A DNA stretch of 64,000 nucleotides from Thaumasiovibrio subtropicus (GTDB lineage: Bacteria > Pseudomonadota > Gammaproteobacteria > Enterobacterales > Vibrionaceae). Shown piece after piece: positions 12,001 to 17,934 of the stretch (position 1 is the stretch's first letter; the number at the start of each line of letters is the position of its first letter). Location: the NCBI RefSeq assembly GCF_019703835.1, contig NZ_AP023054.1:1922001-1986000 (forward strand), in the 5' to 3' direction. The notes under the pieces were generated by a model, which was not told the origin of the DNA, made no database searches, and worked only from the letters and a program-made list of their open reading frames with translations. The position numbers and the translations under genes are program-made.

Positions 12001-12543
12001 TTCAAACGTTTCACTCACCGTCTCTGTATCAAATTCCGACTCGTCTAAGGTTGGCGTTTCTTGGTTGCTACCTAATGCAACACCACCAGCTTGATTCTGT
12101 GCTTCAGCGCTCGTATCACCTTCACTTTCACCGGACGCAGCCTCTTGGCTATCACCACCAACATTTTGCGGCGCGCTACCACCACCAGATGAACCACTGT
12201 CTGGAACACCGCTATCTTCACCCGCGGCAGCACTACTTGGGACAACGTTTGACTGAGCGTTGCTATCACTCGCATTCGACGAATCTGATGAAGCGGCCGT
12301 CCCACCGCCTCCTTGGCTTGAAGCCGCATCGCTCCCACTACCGCCACCCGACTCTTCTCCAGGCGCTCCACCCGCAGCGATGTCGTCCTGCAACGTTTCA
12401 GCGCCCGTTGCAACTGTACTCGCCGCTGTATTTTGCTGATTCTGTCGTTCCTGGGCAGAAGTCGAGTCAGTGGCACCGTCGCGGCTTACAATATTCTCTT
12501 TTGCATCGTTGAGTGGGTTCTGATTGTCGTTGTTGTCAGCCAT
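1..12543 (-). CDS. Giant cadherin-like repeat adhesin, probable type I secretion substrate (3' end outside window)
   Basis: Open on the minus strand from an ATG at 12543 to the window edge: 4181 codons with no stop, so the C-terminus is missing. Residues 1 to about 190 are low-complexity, rich in Ser, Gly, Ala, Asp and Gln, with no signal peptide. A near-duplicated segment follows (FDTETVSETFEVNVE twice). Then come cadherin-like (tandem-95/CHDL) domains of about 95 residues, each with NDxPxA, EDGxLT and ENGDGTYTFAPNENF motifs rich in Asp and Asn, as expected for calcium binding. I saw no cysteine in the repeats I translated, as is usual for type I secretion substrates. At about 1-640 the repeats give way to a non-repetitive region (e.g. 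HLDGVGGWFMEE), possibly a ligand-binding or C-terminal module. The start is supported by AAGGGACAAGG just upstream. No LapA-type retention module is apparent. The divergent secretion operon at 12712 suggests the export route. RTX repeats and the secretion signal would lie beyond the edge. Confidence 0.9.
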   Translation of the reverse strand, partial: MADNNDNQNPLNDAKENIVSRDGATDSTSAQERQNQQNTAASTVATGAETLQDDIAAGGAPGEESGGGSGSDAASSQGGGGTAASSDSSNASDSNAQSNVVPSSAAAGEDSGVPDSGSSGGGSAPQNVGGDSQEAASGESEGDTSAEAQNQAGGVALGSNQETPTLDESEFDTETVSETFEVNVEDALDPSVAVEDDFDTETVSETFEVNVENTNDGPEAEDVSYTIEEDGSLTFTTEQLLAGASDIDGDDLSVESVTYSGTEGIFTDNGDGTFTFAPNDNFSGHVDLSFTVSDGTETVDANIDITVLEVNDPPVAGSTTYTVDEDSVLTLTAEQLLANSSDVEGDVAVENVSYSGSDGIFTDNGDGTYSFAPNENFDGDVSLEVTVVDEDGATAETTAGIDVLPLNDVPVSGDLAYSVDEDGSITLSQEQLLSQASDVEGDTLTASNLSVDGNAEVTVNDDGSFTITPDANFNGDIDISFDISDGTDTVVANADLTVNPVNDLPSAEDQAFTMNEDSSLTFTDAQLLEGSADIDGDDLSVESVSYTGDEGVLTENGDGTYTFAPNENFSGDVDMSFTVSDGTDTVDASIDIAVGEVNDPPVAGSTSYQVNEDSVITISNEQLLANSSDVEGDVAVENVSYSGSDGIFTDNGDGTYSFAPNENFDGDVSLDVTVVDEDGATAETTAGIDVLPLNDLPVSGDLSYSVDEDGSITLSQEQLLSQASDVEGDNLTASNLSVDGNAEVTVNDDGSFTITPDANFNGDIDISFDISDGTDSIVANADLTVNPVNDLPSAEDQAFTMNEDGTLTFTDAQLLDGSADIDGDDLSVESVSYTGDEGVLTENGDGTYTFAPNENFSGDVDMSFTVSDGTDTVDASIDIAVGEVNDPPVAGSTSYQVNEDSVITISNEQLLANSSDVEGDVAVEDVSYSGSDGIFTDNGDGTYSFAPNENFDGDVSLDVTVVDEEGATAETTAGIDVLPLNDVPVSGDLAYSVDEDGSITLSQEQLLSQASDVEGDDLTASNLSVDGNAEVTVNDDGSFTITPDANFNGDIDISFDISDGTDTVVANADLTVNPVNDLPSAEDQAFTMNEDGTLTFTDAQLLDGSADIDGDDLSVESVSYTGDEGVLTENGDGTYTFAPNENFSGDVDMSFTVSDGTDTVDASIDIAVGEVNDPPVAGATSYQVNEDSVITISNEQLLANSSDVEGDVAVENVSYSGSDGIFTDNGDGTYSFAPNENFDGDVSLDVTVVDEDGATAETTAGIDVLPLNDVPVSGDLAYSVDEDGSITLSQEQLLSQASDVEGDNLTASNLSVDGNAEVTVNDDGSFTITPDANFNGDIDISFDISDGTDSIVANADLTVNPVNDLPSAEDQAFTMNEDGTLTFTDEQLLDGSADIDGDDLSVESVSYTGDEGVLTENGDGTYTFAPNENFSGDVDMSFTVSDGTDTVDASIDIAVGEVNDPPVAGATSYQVNEDSVITISNEQLLANSSDVEGDVSVDNVSYSGSDGIFTDNGDGTYSFAPNENFDGDVSLDVTVVDEDGATAETTAGIDVLPLNDVPVSGDLAYSVDEDGSITLSQEQLLSQASDVEGDTLTASNLSVDGNAEVTVNDDGSFTITPDANFNGDIDISFDISDGTDSIVANADLTVNPVNDLPSAEDQAFTMNEDGTLTFTDAQLLDGSADIDGDDLSVESVSYTGDEGVLTENGDGTYTFAPNENFSGDVDMSFTVSDGTDTVDASIDIAVGEVNDPPVAGATSYQVNEDSVITISNEQLLANSSDVEGDVSVDNVSYSGSDGIFTDNGDGTYSFAPNENFDGDVSLDVTVVDEDGATAETTAGIDVLPLNDVPVSGDLAYSVDEDGSITLSQEQLLSQASDVEGDDLTASNLSVDGNAQVTVNDDGSFTITPDANFNGDIDISFDISDGTDSIVANADLTVNPVNDLPSAEDQAFTMNEDGTLTFTDEQLLDGSADIDGDDLSVESVSYTGDEGVLTENGDGTYTFAPNENFSGDVDMSFTVSDGTDTVDASIDIAVGEVNDPPVAGATSYQVNEDSVITISNEQLLANSSDVEGDVAVENVSYSGSDGIFTDNGDGTYSFAPNENFDGDVSLDVTVVDEDGVTAETTAGIDVLPLNDVPVSGDLAYSVDEDGSITLSQEQLLSQASDVEGDNLTASNLSVDGNAQVTVNDDGSFTITPDANFNGDIDISFDISDGTDTVVANADLTVNPVNDLPSAEDQAFTMNEDGSLTFTDAQLLEGSADIDGDDLSVESVSYTGDEGVLTENGDGTYTFAPNENFSGDVDMSFTVSDGTDTVDASIDIAVGEVNDPPVAGATSYQVNEDSVITISNEQLLANSSDVEGDVAVENVSYSGSDGIFTDNGDGTYSFAPNENFDGDVSLDVTVVDEEGATAETTAGIDVLPLNDVPVSGDLAYSVDEDGSITLSQEQLLSQASDVEGDNLTASNLSVDGNAQVTVNDDGSFTITPEANFNGDIDISFDISDGTDSIVANADLTVNPVNDLPSAEDQAFTMNEDGTLTFTDAQLLEGSADIDGDDLSVESVSYTGDEGVLTENGDGTYTFAPNENFSGDVDMSFTVSDGTDTVDASIDIAVGEVNDPPVAGSTSYQVNEDSVITISNEQLLANSSDVEGDVAVDSVSYSGSDGIFTDNGDGTYSFAPNENFDGDVSLDVTVVDEDGATAETTAGIDVLPLNDVPVSGDLAYSVDEDGSITLSQEQLLSQASDVEGDDLTASNLSVNGNAQVTVNDDGSFTITPDANFNGDIDIRFDISDGTDSIVANADLTVNPVNDLPSAEDQAFTMNEDGTLTFTDAQLLEGSADIDGDDLSVESVSYTGDEGVLTENGDGTYTFAPNENFSGDVDMSFTVSDGTDTVDASIDIAVGEVNDPPVAGSTSYQVNEDSVITISNEQLLANSSDVEGDVSVDSVTYSGSDGIFTDNGDGTYSFAPNENFNGDVSLDVTVIDEEGATAETTAGIDVLPLNDVPVSGDLAYSVDEDGSIILSQEQLLSQASDVEGDDLTASNLSVDGNAQVTVNDDGSFTITPDANFNGDIDISFDISDGTDSIVANADLTVNPVNDLPSAEDQAFTMNEDGTLTFTDAQLLEGSADIDGDDLSVESVSYTGDEGVLTENGDGTYTFAPNENFSGDVAMSFTVSDGTDTVDASIDIAVGEVNDPPVAGATSYQVNEDSVITISNEQLLANSSDVEGDVAVEDVSYSGSDGIFTDNGDGTYSFAPNENFDGDVSLDVTVVDEDGATAETTAGIDVLPLNDVPVSGDLAYSVDEDGSITLSQEQLLSQASDVEGDNLTASNLSVDGNAQVIVNDDGSFTITPDANFNGDIDIRFDISDGTDSIVANADLTVNPVNDLPSAEDQAFTMNEDGTLTFTDEQLLEGSADIDGDHLSVESVSYTGDEGVLTENGDGTYTFAPNENFSGDVDMSFTVSDGTDTVNASIDIAVGEVNDPPVAGATSYQVNEDSVITISNEQLLANSSDVEGDVAVENVSYSGSDGIFTDNGDGTYSFAPNENFDGDVSLEVTVVDEEGATAETTAGIDVLPLNDVPVSGDLAYSVDEDGSITLSQEQLLSQASDVEGDNLTASNLAVDGNAQVTVNDDGSFTITPDANFNGDIDISFDISDGTDSIVANADLTVNPVNDLPSAEDQAFTMNEDGTLTFTDAQLLEGSADIDGDDLSIESVTYTGDEGVLTENGDGTYTFAPNENFSGDVDMSFTVSDGTDTVDASIDITVGEVNNPPVAGATSYQVDEDGVITISDGQLLANSSDVEGDVFVDSVSYGGDDGTFTDNGDGTYSFAPNENFNGVINLEVTVVDEEGASADTTAGIQVIAVNDAPETSGITAQVDEDNTITISQEQLLANASDIDGDSLTAINLETNDPNATVELNEDGSYTITPAENFYGEVEFTFDVTDGEDIVATQLDLTVNPVNDAPDAGEEIFIQAEEDQTVGVSLREEPTLRLDQAPEHGIIEANLNDEWVELDVGVEIPIDTEVRFVADEEALANGTHTTQIGTFDDNASVDDWGVEVDSHTREFTDGDLTVTVQSNDGPLGAWNGNTHIGHGIGDNDRQGLSGDEKLTISVEGQDINEINLHLDGVGGWFMEESKHFTEVEIKAFNDDGELIDSMTYHKDDRHSYETDYTLTVDEPVSYFELGTIQGNGTYVVQ
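1282..11613 (-). repeat. Twelve 861-bp tandem repeats within the adhesin gene
   Basis: The same landmark (start of the NDLPSAEDQ domain, plus-strand gttgac-ggattaac) recurs every 861 bp from about 1570 to 11041, i.e. 12 units in perfect register with no net indels. Each 287-residue unit contains three distinct cadherin-like domains: A (NDPPVAGSTSYQVNEDS), B (NDVPVSGDLAYSVDEDG) and C (NDLPSAEDQAFTMNEDG). Units are nearly identical and differ by scattered, apparently shuffled substitutions (QASDVEGD/QASDVEGN-like variants; TVDAS/TVNAS). The edge units at 1282 and 11613 are the most diverged. The pattern implies amplification with ongoing gene conversion. Assembly collapse or expansion is possible in such an array. 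Confidence 0.93.
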
Positions 12544-12711
12544 CGCCTTGTCCCTTTGAAATAAGTTTAAACACTACTAAACTTAGTGCATATGATGTTG
12601 GTTGCAATCGATTTTGTGCTATTTTTTGTAGGCATTAACGGAAAAGATAATGTGCAATACATCAGTTGAAACGCTGAAAAAATTCCAGGTAGGGATATAC
12701 GAGGTTGGAAA
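12544..12711. promoter_or_regulatory. Divergent promoter region between adhesin and secretion operon
   Basis: This 168-bp AT-rich spacer separates the minus-strand adhesin start from the plus-strand HPt start, so it must hold both promoters or at least the operon promoter. It contains a short imperfect palindrome, CACTA-N7-TAGTG, at 12572-12588 and T-rich runs. The Shine-Dalgarno for the operon is GAGG just before 12712. I could not assign -35/-10 boxes with confidence. Confidence 0.4.
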
Positions 12712-13041
12712 ATGATAAATTTTGAAGAACTAGCAGGAATCACAGGGGGAGATGATGACATTCTTCACGCCATCATTGGCATGTACCTCGAAGAGCATGG
12801 AAGTGATGAGCAACTTTTAATACAGCAACTAGACACCGGCGACGTTGAAAACATGTTCCATACCGTACATACCCTAAAAGGTGCGTTGCGATCTATGTGC
12901 GAATCCGAAACCGCCGAAATACTCGATAACATCGAAGTACTCACTAAAAGTGGTCAACTGCCTAACCCTGACCTTTTACAATCCGCTATTACCGGGTTAG
13001 GAAAAATAAAAGATCAACTAAACCAACAGCTTACTATATAA
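12712..13041 (+). CDS. Stand-alone HPt (histidine phosphotransfer) domain protein
   Basis: A 109-residue cytoplasmic protein made of a single HPt domain. The motif FHTVHTLKGALRSMC (residues 49-63) matches the HxLKG phosphorylation site of HPt helical bundles, with His53 as the expected acceptor. HPt domains relay phosphate between the receiver of a hybrid kinase and a second receiver. It is the first gene of the secretion operon and ends 15 bp before the HlyD gene. The hybrid kinase at 21718 ends in a receiver and has no HPt of its own, so this protein is the obvious partner. It could then pass phosphate to the C-terminal receiver of the 14400 gene product. The ribosome site GAGGTTGG precedes the ATG. 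The HPt assignment is firm; the partners are inferred from context. Confidence 0.9.
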   Translation: MINFEELAGITGGDDDILHAIIGMYLEEHGSDEQLLIQQLDTGDVENMFHTVHTLKGALRSMCESETAEILDNIEVLTKSGQLPNPDLLQSAITGLGKIKDQLNQQLTI

Positions 13042-13056
13042 AGATTGGTTAAGAAT

Positions 13057-14397
13057 ATGGCGACGCTCGAAGAAACAATCAAACACGCTATTTCTCACAA
13101 AGATGAGAAAGACGGTATTTCGCGTCCCGAATTTTCAACACAATCACATGTCACCTTCACACAAAAAGTACTGCTATCGGCCTTCATCTTTACTATCCTC
13201 ATCATCATAGTGATGTCCCAAGCCACTATCGATATTGTCGTTTCAGCGCGAGGAGAGATTCTGCTTGAACGCGATGTCGAAAAAGTCCAGCACCTCGAAG
13301 GCGGCATGCTTGAAAGCCTCCTAGTCAAACCGGGCGATATTGTCTATGCGGGCCAAGAAATCGCCACCATCACATCCCTTGATCGCCAGTCTCAACTTGC
13401 CACAAACAACCTTGAAATTGTGAATCTTGCACTAGAAATCGAGAAGTTCCATGCCCTGATAGATAATCGCGCGCCTGTTTTCGACACCATCGACGGCGTT
13501 ACCCCTGAATTAATCAACAAGTATCAACAAGCATGGGAAAAAGAGAGCCAAAAAAACACATCAAATGAAGCGCTGATTATTCATGACATCGAGCATAAAA
13601 CGACACTCATTAGTTCGATGAAACGACGCGTTAAAAGCTCTAACGCTCAACTCGCTCTCATACGCGAGCAGCTAACGATAAAAAACACACTCTACAAAGA
13701 AGAGATGGCGTCCTACCTAGAAGTACTCAACATGAAAGTGCAAGAGAGCAACATGGTGAGAGAAATTGAAAACCTTCACGAAAGTATAATGAATGAGAAT
13801 TTTCAATTGCAAAAAATGGAGATTCAACTTGAGGATTTGCGCTACAACCGCAATTCAGAATACTTTGCTCGGCTCAATCAGAATCAAAAAGATCTCGCAC
13901 TCAAACTCGAGCAAGTGCCCCAACTCGCGGATAAAGTTAATCGCTTGACCGTGCTCTCACCTGTTGATGGCATCATAGATAAGGTTAACTACAATTACAT
14001 TTCTGCAGTGATATCACCCGGCGATAGTATTGCGGATATTTCACCGATAGAAAACAACATTCACGGCGAAGCGCAAATCTCGCGCAAAGATCTCGGATTT
14101 ATCGAAATAGGCCAAACCGTAAAAGTGAAACTCGATACTTATAATTTTGCTAAGTATGGGTTTATCGAGGGCACCATTTATTCTATTTCTCGCACATCTT
14201 ATGAAGAAGAAGAAGAAGAGTTCTACATCGCTAAAATTGCACTACAAACCGATTACTTAGAACGTGCTGGTGTTAAATACAATCTCTCTCCGCACATGGA
14301 GTTCACGGCAGATATCAAAACAGGCGACCGTAAAGTGATCGATTACGCGATGAAACCTGTCATGTCCGCGATTGAAGACTCCTTTGACGAGAGGTGA
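13057..14397 (+). CDS. HlyD-family periplasmic adaptor of type I secretion system
   Basis: About 446 residues. A cytoplasmic N-terminus of roughly 40 residues is followed by one membrane anchor (VLLSAFIFTILIIIVMSQ) and the lipoyl/barrel-sandwich half-motif HLEGGMLESLLVKPGDIVYAG. A long alpha-helical hairpin coiled coil (about residues 100-290) leads to the second half-motif LSPVDGIIDKV and a beta-barrel C-terminal region. This is the standard membrane-fusion protein that links the inner-membrane ABC exporter to a TolC-like channel. A TTG at 13045 could add four residues, but the ATG at 13057 is preferred. It starts 15 bp after the HPt gene and is followed almost immediately by the next gene, so translation is probably coupled. 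It likely exports the divergent adhesin. Confidence 0.93.
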   Translation: MATLEETIKHAISHKDEKDGISRPEFSTQSHVTFTQKVLLSAFIFTILIIIVMSQATIDIVVSARGEILLERDVEKVQHLEGGMLESLLVKPGDIVYAGQEIATITSLDRQSQLATNNLEIVNLALEIEKFHALIDNRAPVFDTIDGVTPELINKYQQAWEKESQKNTSNEALIIHDIEHKTTLISSMKRRVKSSNAQLALIREQLTIKNTLYKEEMASYLEVLNMKVQESNMVREIENLHESIMNENFQLQKMEIQLEDLRYNRNSEYFARLNQNQKDLALKLEQVPQLADKVNRLTVLSPVDGIIDKVNYNYISAVISPGDSIADISPIENNIHGEAQISRKDLGFIEIGQTVKVKLDTYNFAKYGFIEGTIYSISRTSYEEEEEEFYIAKIALQTDYLERAGVKYNLSPHMEFTADIKTGDRKVIDYAMKPVMSAIEDSFDER

Positions 14398-14399
14398 TT

Positions 14400-16580
14400 G
14401 TGTATCGTCGTATTGTACTCGTCACCTTATTTACCCTCCTTATCGGTGTTGCCATCGTCTTGGCCGCTTTACTGTTGACCGTCGAAAAACAGACACAAGT
14501 TTCTAAAAGTGATTTATCTACGGCAATAGAGGCCAACCTTGCAGATAATCATCGGCTTATCTCTCAGCTCCTTGCCTGCGACCAAAGTGTGTGTGAAATC
14601 ACCAAGGAAATCGAAAACGTCGAAGCCAGTTTAAAAGCCGTTGAATCAGCCATCGCTAATGAAAAAAAATCACTAAGCACGGTTGGCAGCAGCGCTTTTC
14701 AGATGCTAAAGCTCGCCATAATCCGCTATAACAATACCCGAGATCGCCCCACTTTATTATTGGAAACCAACTACTTAACCAATGAGATAGCGCTCCTCGC
14801 TGCCACATTGCGAGAAAACGCAGAGAGTGAATCGCATGACAATGTCACAGATCTACTTCATCGCGTTTATCTACTGGGCCTCTGCATTTTGGCGCTCTTT
14901 GTTTCGCTAATCACCCTGCTGTTTCACTATACACAGCTCGCCAATCGTGAACAAAAAAGACTAGAACGCTCGTTACTTTCAATGTCACATCATTGCAGTG
15001 AAAGTGACGCAGAACAAATAGCTCACAATACGATAGATTCTGAAATTACGCCTGTTGAACGTGGGATCTATACATCGTTCAATAAACTACTCACTGAAGT
15101 TGAAGCATCGCGCCGAAATGAAGATATTTTTCGCCAACTCTATGGATTTATTGGCTATGAGATTCGCAGTATCAGCAATACCATTAACGGTGGCGTAAAA
15201 CTCCTTATTCAAGAAACGGATGAATCGAGCGTTGTCCTCGCAAAAGACATTACCACCGCCACCGATGCACTCTCTGATCTTGCCGACAACTATAATAAGC
15301 TACTCTCTGTTGGTGCTCACGATGGCGGCCAAATCATCGATATTGGTAAGTTATTCATTGGCCTGGGTGTTAACCTTTCTCACAAAGCAAAAGAAAATGC
15401 CTGCTCGTTTGACTGTTACTTACCCGTCGGTCTTCCTGAATTCGCGCAAGGCAATTTCACCAAAATTTTTTGGTCTCTGCTATTAAGTTTTTCCAATGCG
15501 ATTCAAAGCGTTGAACACAGCAGCGCATTGCTCACCTGTCAATTGGAAGAAAGTGAAAGTATAGAGTCGATCCGCATCAGCTTTCAGCTCACGTTCTTAA
15601 CCTCCGCGGCCTTTTCTTATGCTCAACTTCAAGCAATAAATTGGCAATCCACCACTGAAAGCTACGGGACCAACAATGCAGCGGTTCAGCTCATCGACCA
15701 TCGCCATGCACCACAACAGCTCTGGTCTACGTCATCTGCTGGAAAAATGCTTTCGATCTCCATCGAAACCACACCGAAACGCTACTTCAGTACCAACGAC
15801 CAGTTCGCAGATAAACGCGTGTTGATATGTGGTGATGACAACATTCAAACCAGTATCATTAATCAAGTCCTCGATGACCTCAAAATCACCACCAGCGTGG
15901 TGCGCACACCTAACGAGATATTCCGCACTTTAAAAAGCGCTCAGACATTAGATGCGATCATTATTTCAGATACGATGAACGGCATTAAGTTACGCTCGTT
16001 TTGTAAGACCCTCAAATCTCGATTAGAAAAAGCAGGTCATACTAAATTGATCCTCTCCATCTCGGATCCTCAACCCTTTGAAGAGGGTTATGAAATGGTT
16101 GATAAAATCATTCAACACCCTTTCACCACAATCGAGTTTGCGCAAAAAGTAGAACAAGTACTCACAGAAGTCGAAGACCAACAAGAAGCCGATAGCCGCC
16201 CGCTACTTATTGTCGAGGACGACAAAGTACAACAGTTTATTCTCAAGCAAATGCTCACAAAACAAGGGTACGACTGTGTGTGTGCCAATGATGGGCTATC
16301 AGCAGTAAAAATTATCCAAGAACAAGCTTTCGATATTGTGTTTATGGATTGCATTATGCCCGGACTTGATGGATTTGAAGCAACAAAACGCATTCGCCAA
16401 CTTGAAGCAGATGAACGCGTAAGCGCCGTGACTATCATCGGAGCAACGGCACTTTCAAGTAATAGTGAACATAAAGCGTGTATTGACGCAGGGATGGACT
16501 ATGTCATTAGTAAACCTTACAACGCAGAACAGATTTTCAAGGTCATTAAAAAGTATGCGGCTTTACAGAAAATTAGTTAG
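14400..16580 (+). CDS. Membrane-bound degenerate hybrid histidine kinase with two receiver domains
   Basis: About 726 residues. It has two membrane segments (about residues 5-26 and 155-176) flanking a periplasmic helical region, then a kinase-like core and two C-terminal receivers. The place of the H-box reads FIGYEIRS: Tyr253 replaces the phosphoacceptor histidine. The ATPase region (KLFIGLGVNLSHKAKEN) lacks recognisable G-boxes, so autokinase activity is unlikely. Receiver 1 keeps Asp524, but the conserved Lys is His573 (IIQHPFTT). Receiver 2 looks intact, with acidic pair IVEDD, Asp650 in FMDCIMPGLDG and Lys in ISKPYN. It is therefore probably a phosphate-receiving membrane output protein, not a kinase. 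The GTG at 14400 is chosen because GAGAGG lies 5-6 bp upstream; a GTG at 14394 would overlap the HlyD stop. It sits between the adaptor and channel genes, which suggests control of secretion. Confidence 0.85.
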   Translation: MYRRIVLVTLFTLLIGVAIVLAALLLTVEKQTQVSKSDLSTAIEANLADNHRLISQLLACDQSVCEITKEIENVEASLKAVESAIANEKKSLSTVGSSAFQMLKLAIIRYNNTRDRPTLLLETNYLTNEIALLAATLRENAESESHDNVTDLLHRVYLLGLCILALFVSLITLLFHYTQLANREQKRLERSLLSMSHHCSESDAEQIAHNTIDSEITPVERGIYTSFNKLLTEVEASRRNEDIFRQLYGFIGYEIRSISNTINGGVKLLIQETDESSVVLAKDITTATDALSDLADNYNKLLSVGAHDGGQIIDIGKLFIGLGVNLSHKAKENACSFDCYLPVGLPEFAQGNFTKIFWSLLLSFSNAIQSVEHSSALLTCQLEESESIESIRISFQLTFLTSAAFSYAQLQAINWQSTTESYGTNNAAVQLIDHRHAPQQLWSTSSAGKMLSISIETTPKRYFSTNDQFADKRVLICGDDNIQTSIINQVLDDLKITTSVVRTPNEIFRTLKSAQTLDAIIISDTMNGIKLRSFCKTLKSRLEKAGHTKLILSISDPQPFEEGYEMVDKIIQHPFTTIEFAQKVEQVLTEVEDQQEADSRPLLIVEDDKVQQFILKQMLTKQGYDCVCANDGLSAVKIIQEQAFDIVFMDCIMPGLDGFEATKRIRQLEADERVSAVTIIGATALSSNSEHKACIDAGMDYVISKPYNAEQIFKVIKKYAALQKIS

Positions 16581-17934
16581 CCTTTTACTTTTTCTCTTAC
16601 CTACTGCGTCAATGGCATCTAGCCTTGAAGACGCGGCAACGGTGTTACTTGAAAAAAATCTGGGGATCTATGTTGCTAATGGTGCGATAACGGCAGCGGA
16701 ATACGATGCTGATGTCACGCGGTCTGGACTACTACCATCACTATCACTGTCAGCAAACACCACTTACAACAGCAGTTACAAAGATCAAGTCGTCGGTGCG
16801 GATGTAAAAAATAAGTACCAATCTCATGGCTACAGCATCTCATTGAGCCAAACAATCTTTAATGCATCGACGTATTTTAAATACAAGAACAGCTTAATGA
16901 ATATAGACATAGAAGCTATTAAGCTAGAACAAAAAACGCAAACGACCCTCTCTCAACTAGCCAATGAATATATCAGTTATTTAAAAACCCGCTCGCAGTA
17001 TGAATCGACACAACTAGAATTAAAGTCAGCAACACAGCGACTAAAGCAAGTAACGCGAAACATTGAACTCGGTAATACAGCGGCCAATGAGATCTATGAA
17101 GTACGTTCACAGAAGATAAAAATCGAAAACAGTCTACTACAAATAGAAAGCGACATGCGCAAGTCGCTCGCACGAATCTATGACCTGACCTACACCCATC
17201 TTGAACCCACTTTTGATATTCCCGGAGAGTTTACCCCTCAAGCCATATCAATCGCGGAACAGAATAAACTGATTAACCAACTGAACAACACCAACCTCGA
17301 TTTGATCATTGCGAGAATTCAAATTGCGAAAAAACGCACCGACCTCAGAGAGTCCAAAAGCAGCTTTGCCCCTACCTTAAGTGCCTCTGTTTCCTACAGT
17401 CATGACGACAGCAACAATGAATCAGGCATGGTCTTGCCCGATACAGGCAAAAACGATCAAGTCGTTTATGCCCTAAATTTCAACATGCCGATATACGCGG
17501 GCGGCTCGAACATTGCCACCTTAAAGAAGACCATGATGGAGCTAGAAAATGAACAAGTGACCTTACGAGAATCGCTTCATAACAATGAGACTGAGCTAAG
17601 AAACATCATTGAGGCATTAAACCACTTTGTCGCAGCCAATGAAGCCCTTAAGCAAATTGTGATAGCTAACTATAACTCCTTTCAAGGCATTCAAAGAGCT
17701 TACAGCTTAGGTACGCGCACGCTCACCGACGTGCTCTCTTCCGAGACTAAGCTCTACTCGAGTATTCGCGACTATAACGATAACCTCTACAACTATCAAT
17801 TGGAGAAAATAAAGCTCTACACCCTGTTAGGTAGCCTAAACTTCAGTACAATTCAAACACTCAATGCGTCCATGATTGCGCGCCAACAAAAAGCGGCTAT
17901 CACCGACGTGATCGCGGGGTTTGAGAATGAGTAA
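16555..17934 (+). CDS. TolC-family outer-membrane channel of type I secretion system
   Basis: 459 residues. A signal peptide MRLYRKLVSLLLFLLPTASMA precedes SSLEDAATVLLEKN. The rest shows the two-fold repeated helical and beta pattern of outer-membrane efflux proteins: TRSGLLPSLSLSANTTYN for the first beta-strand region, SKSSFAPTLSASVSYSHDD for the second, and RAYSLGTRTLTDVLSSETKL near the C-terminus. The start is placed at 16555 because it gives a clean signal peptide; the same frame is open further upstream but runs inside the preceding gene. It overlaps that gene by 26 bp and the next gene by 8 bp, so it is translationally coupled. It forms the trans-periplasmic exit duct with the HlyD and ABC proteins. 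Confidence 0.92.
   Translation: MRLYRKLVSLLLFLLPTASMASSLEDAATVLLEKNLGIYVANGAITAAEYDADVTRSGLLPSLSLSANTTYNSSYKDQVVGADVKNKYQSHGYSISLSQTIFNASTYFKYKNSLMNIDIEAIKLEQKTQTTLSQLANEYISYLKTRSQYESTQLELKSATQRLKQVTRNIELGNTAANEIYEVRSQKIKIENSLLQIESDMRKSLARIYDLTYTHLEPTFDIPGEFTPQAISIAEQNKLINQLNNTNLDLIIARIQIAKKRTDLRESKSSFAPTLSASVSYSHDDSNNESGMVLPDTGKNDQVVYALNFNMPIYAGGSNIATLKKTMMELENEQVTLRESLHNNETELRNIIEALNHFVAANEALKQIVIANYNSFQGIQRAYSLGTRTLTDVLSSETKLYSSIRDYNDNLYNYQLEKIKLYTLLGSLNFSTIQTLNASMIARQQKAAITDVIAGFENE

Noticed and set aside
12051..12512. 153-codon plus-strand frame and 134-codon minus-strand frame over the adhesin N-terminus
   Set aside because: Both lie out of frame within the low-complexity adhesin start and have low-complexity His/Arg-rich translations typical of shadows.
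16465..16554. Upstream start for the TolC gene
   Set aside because: It would add 30 residues inside the preceding gene and bury the signal peptide. The ATG at 16555 gives a clean export signal.
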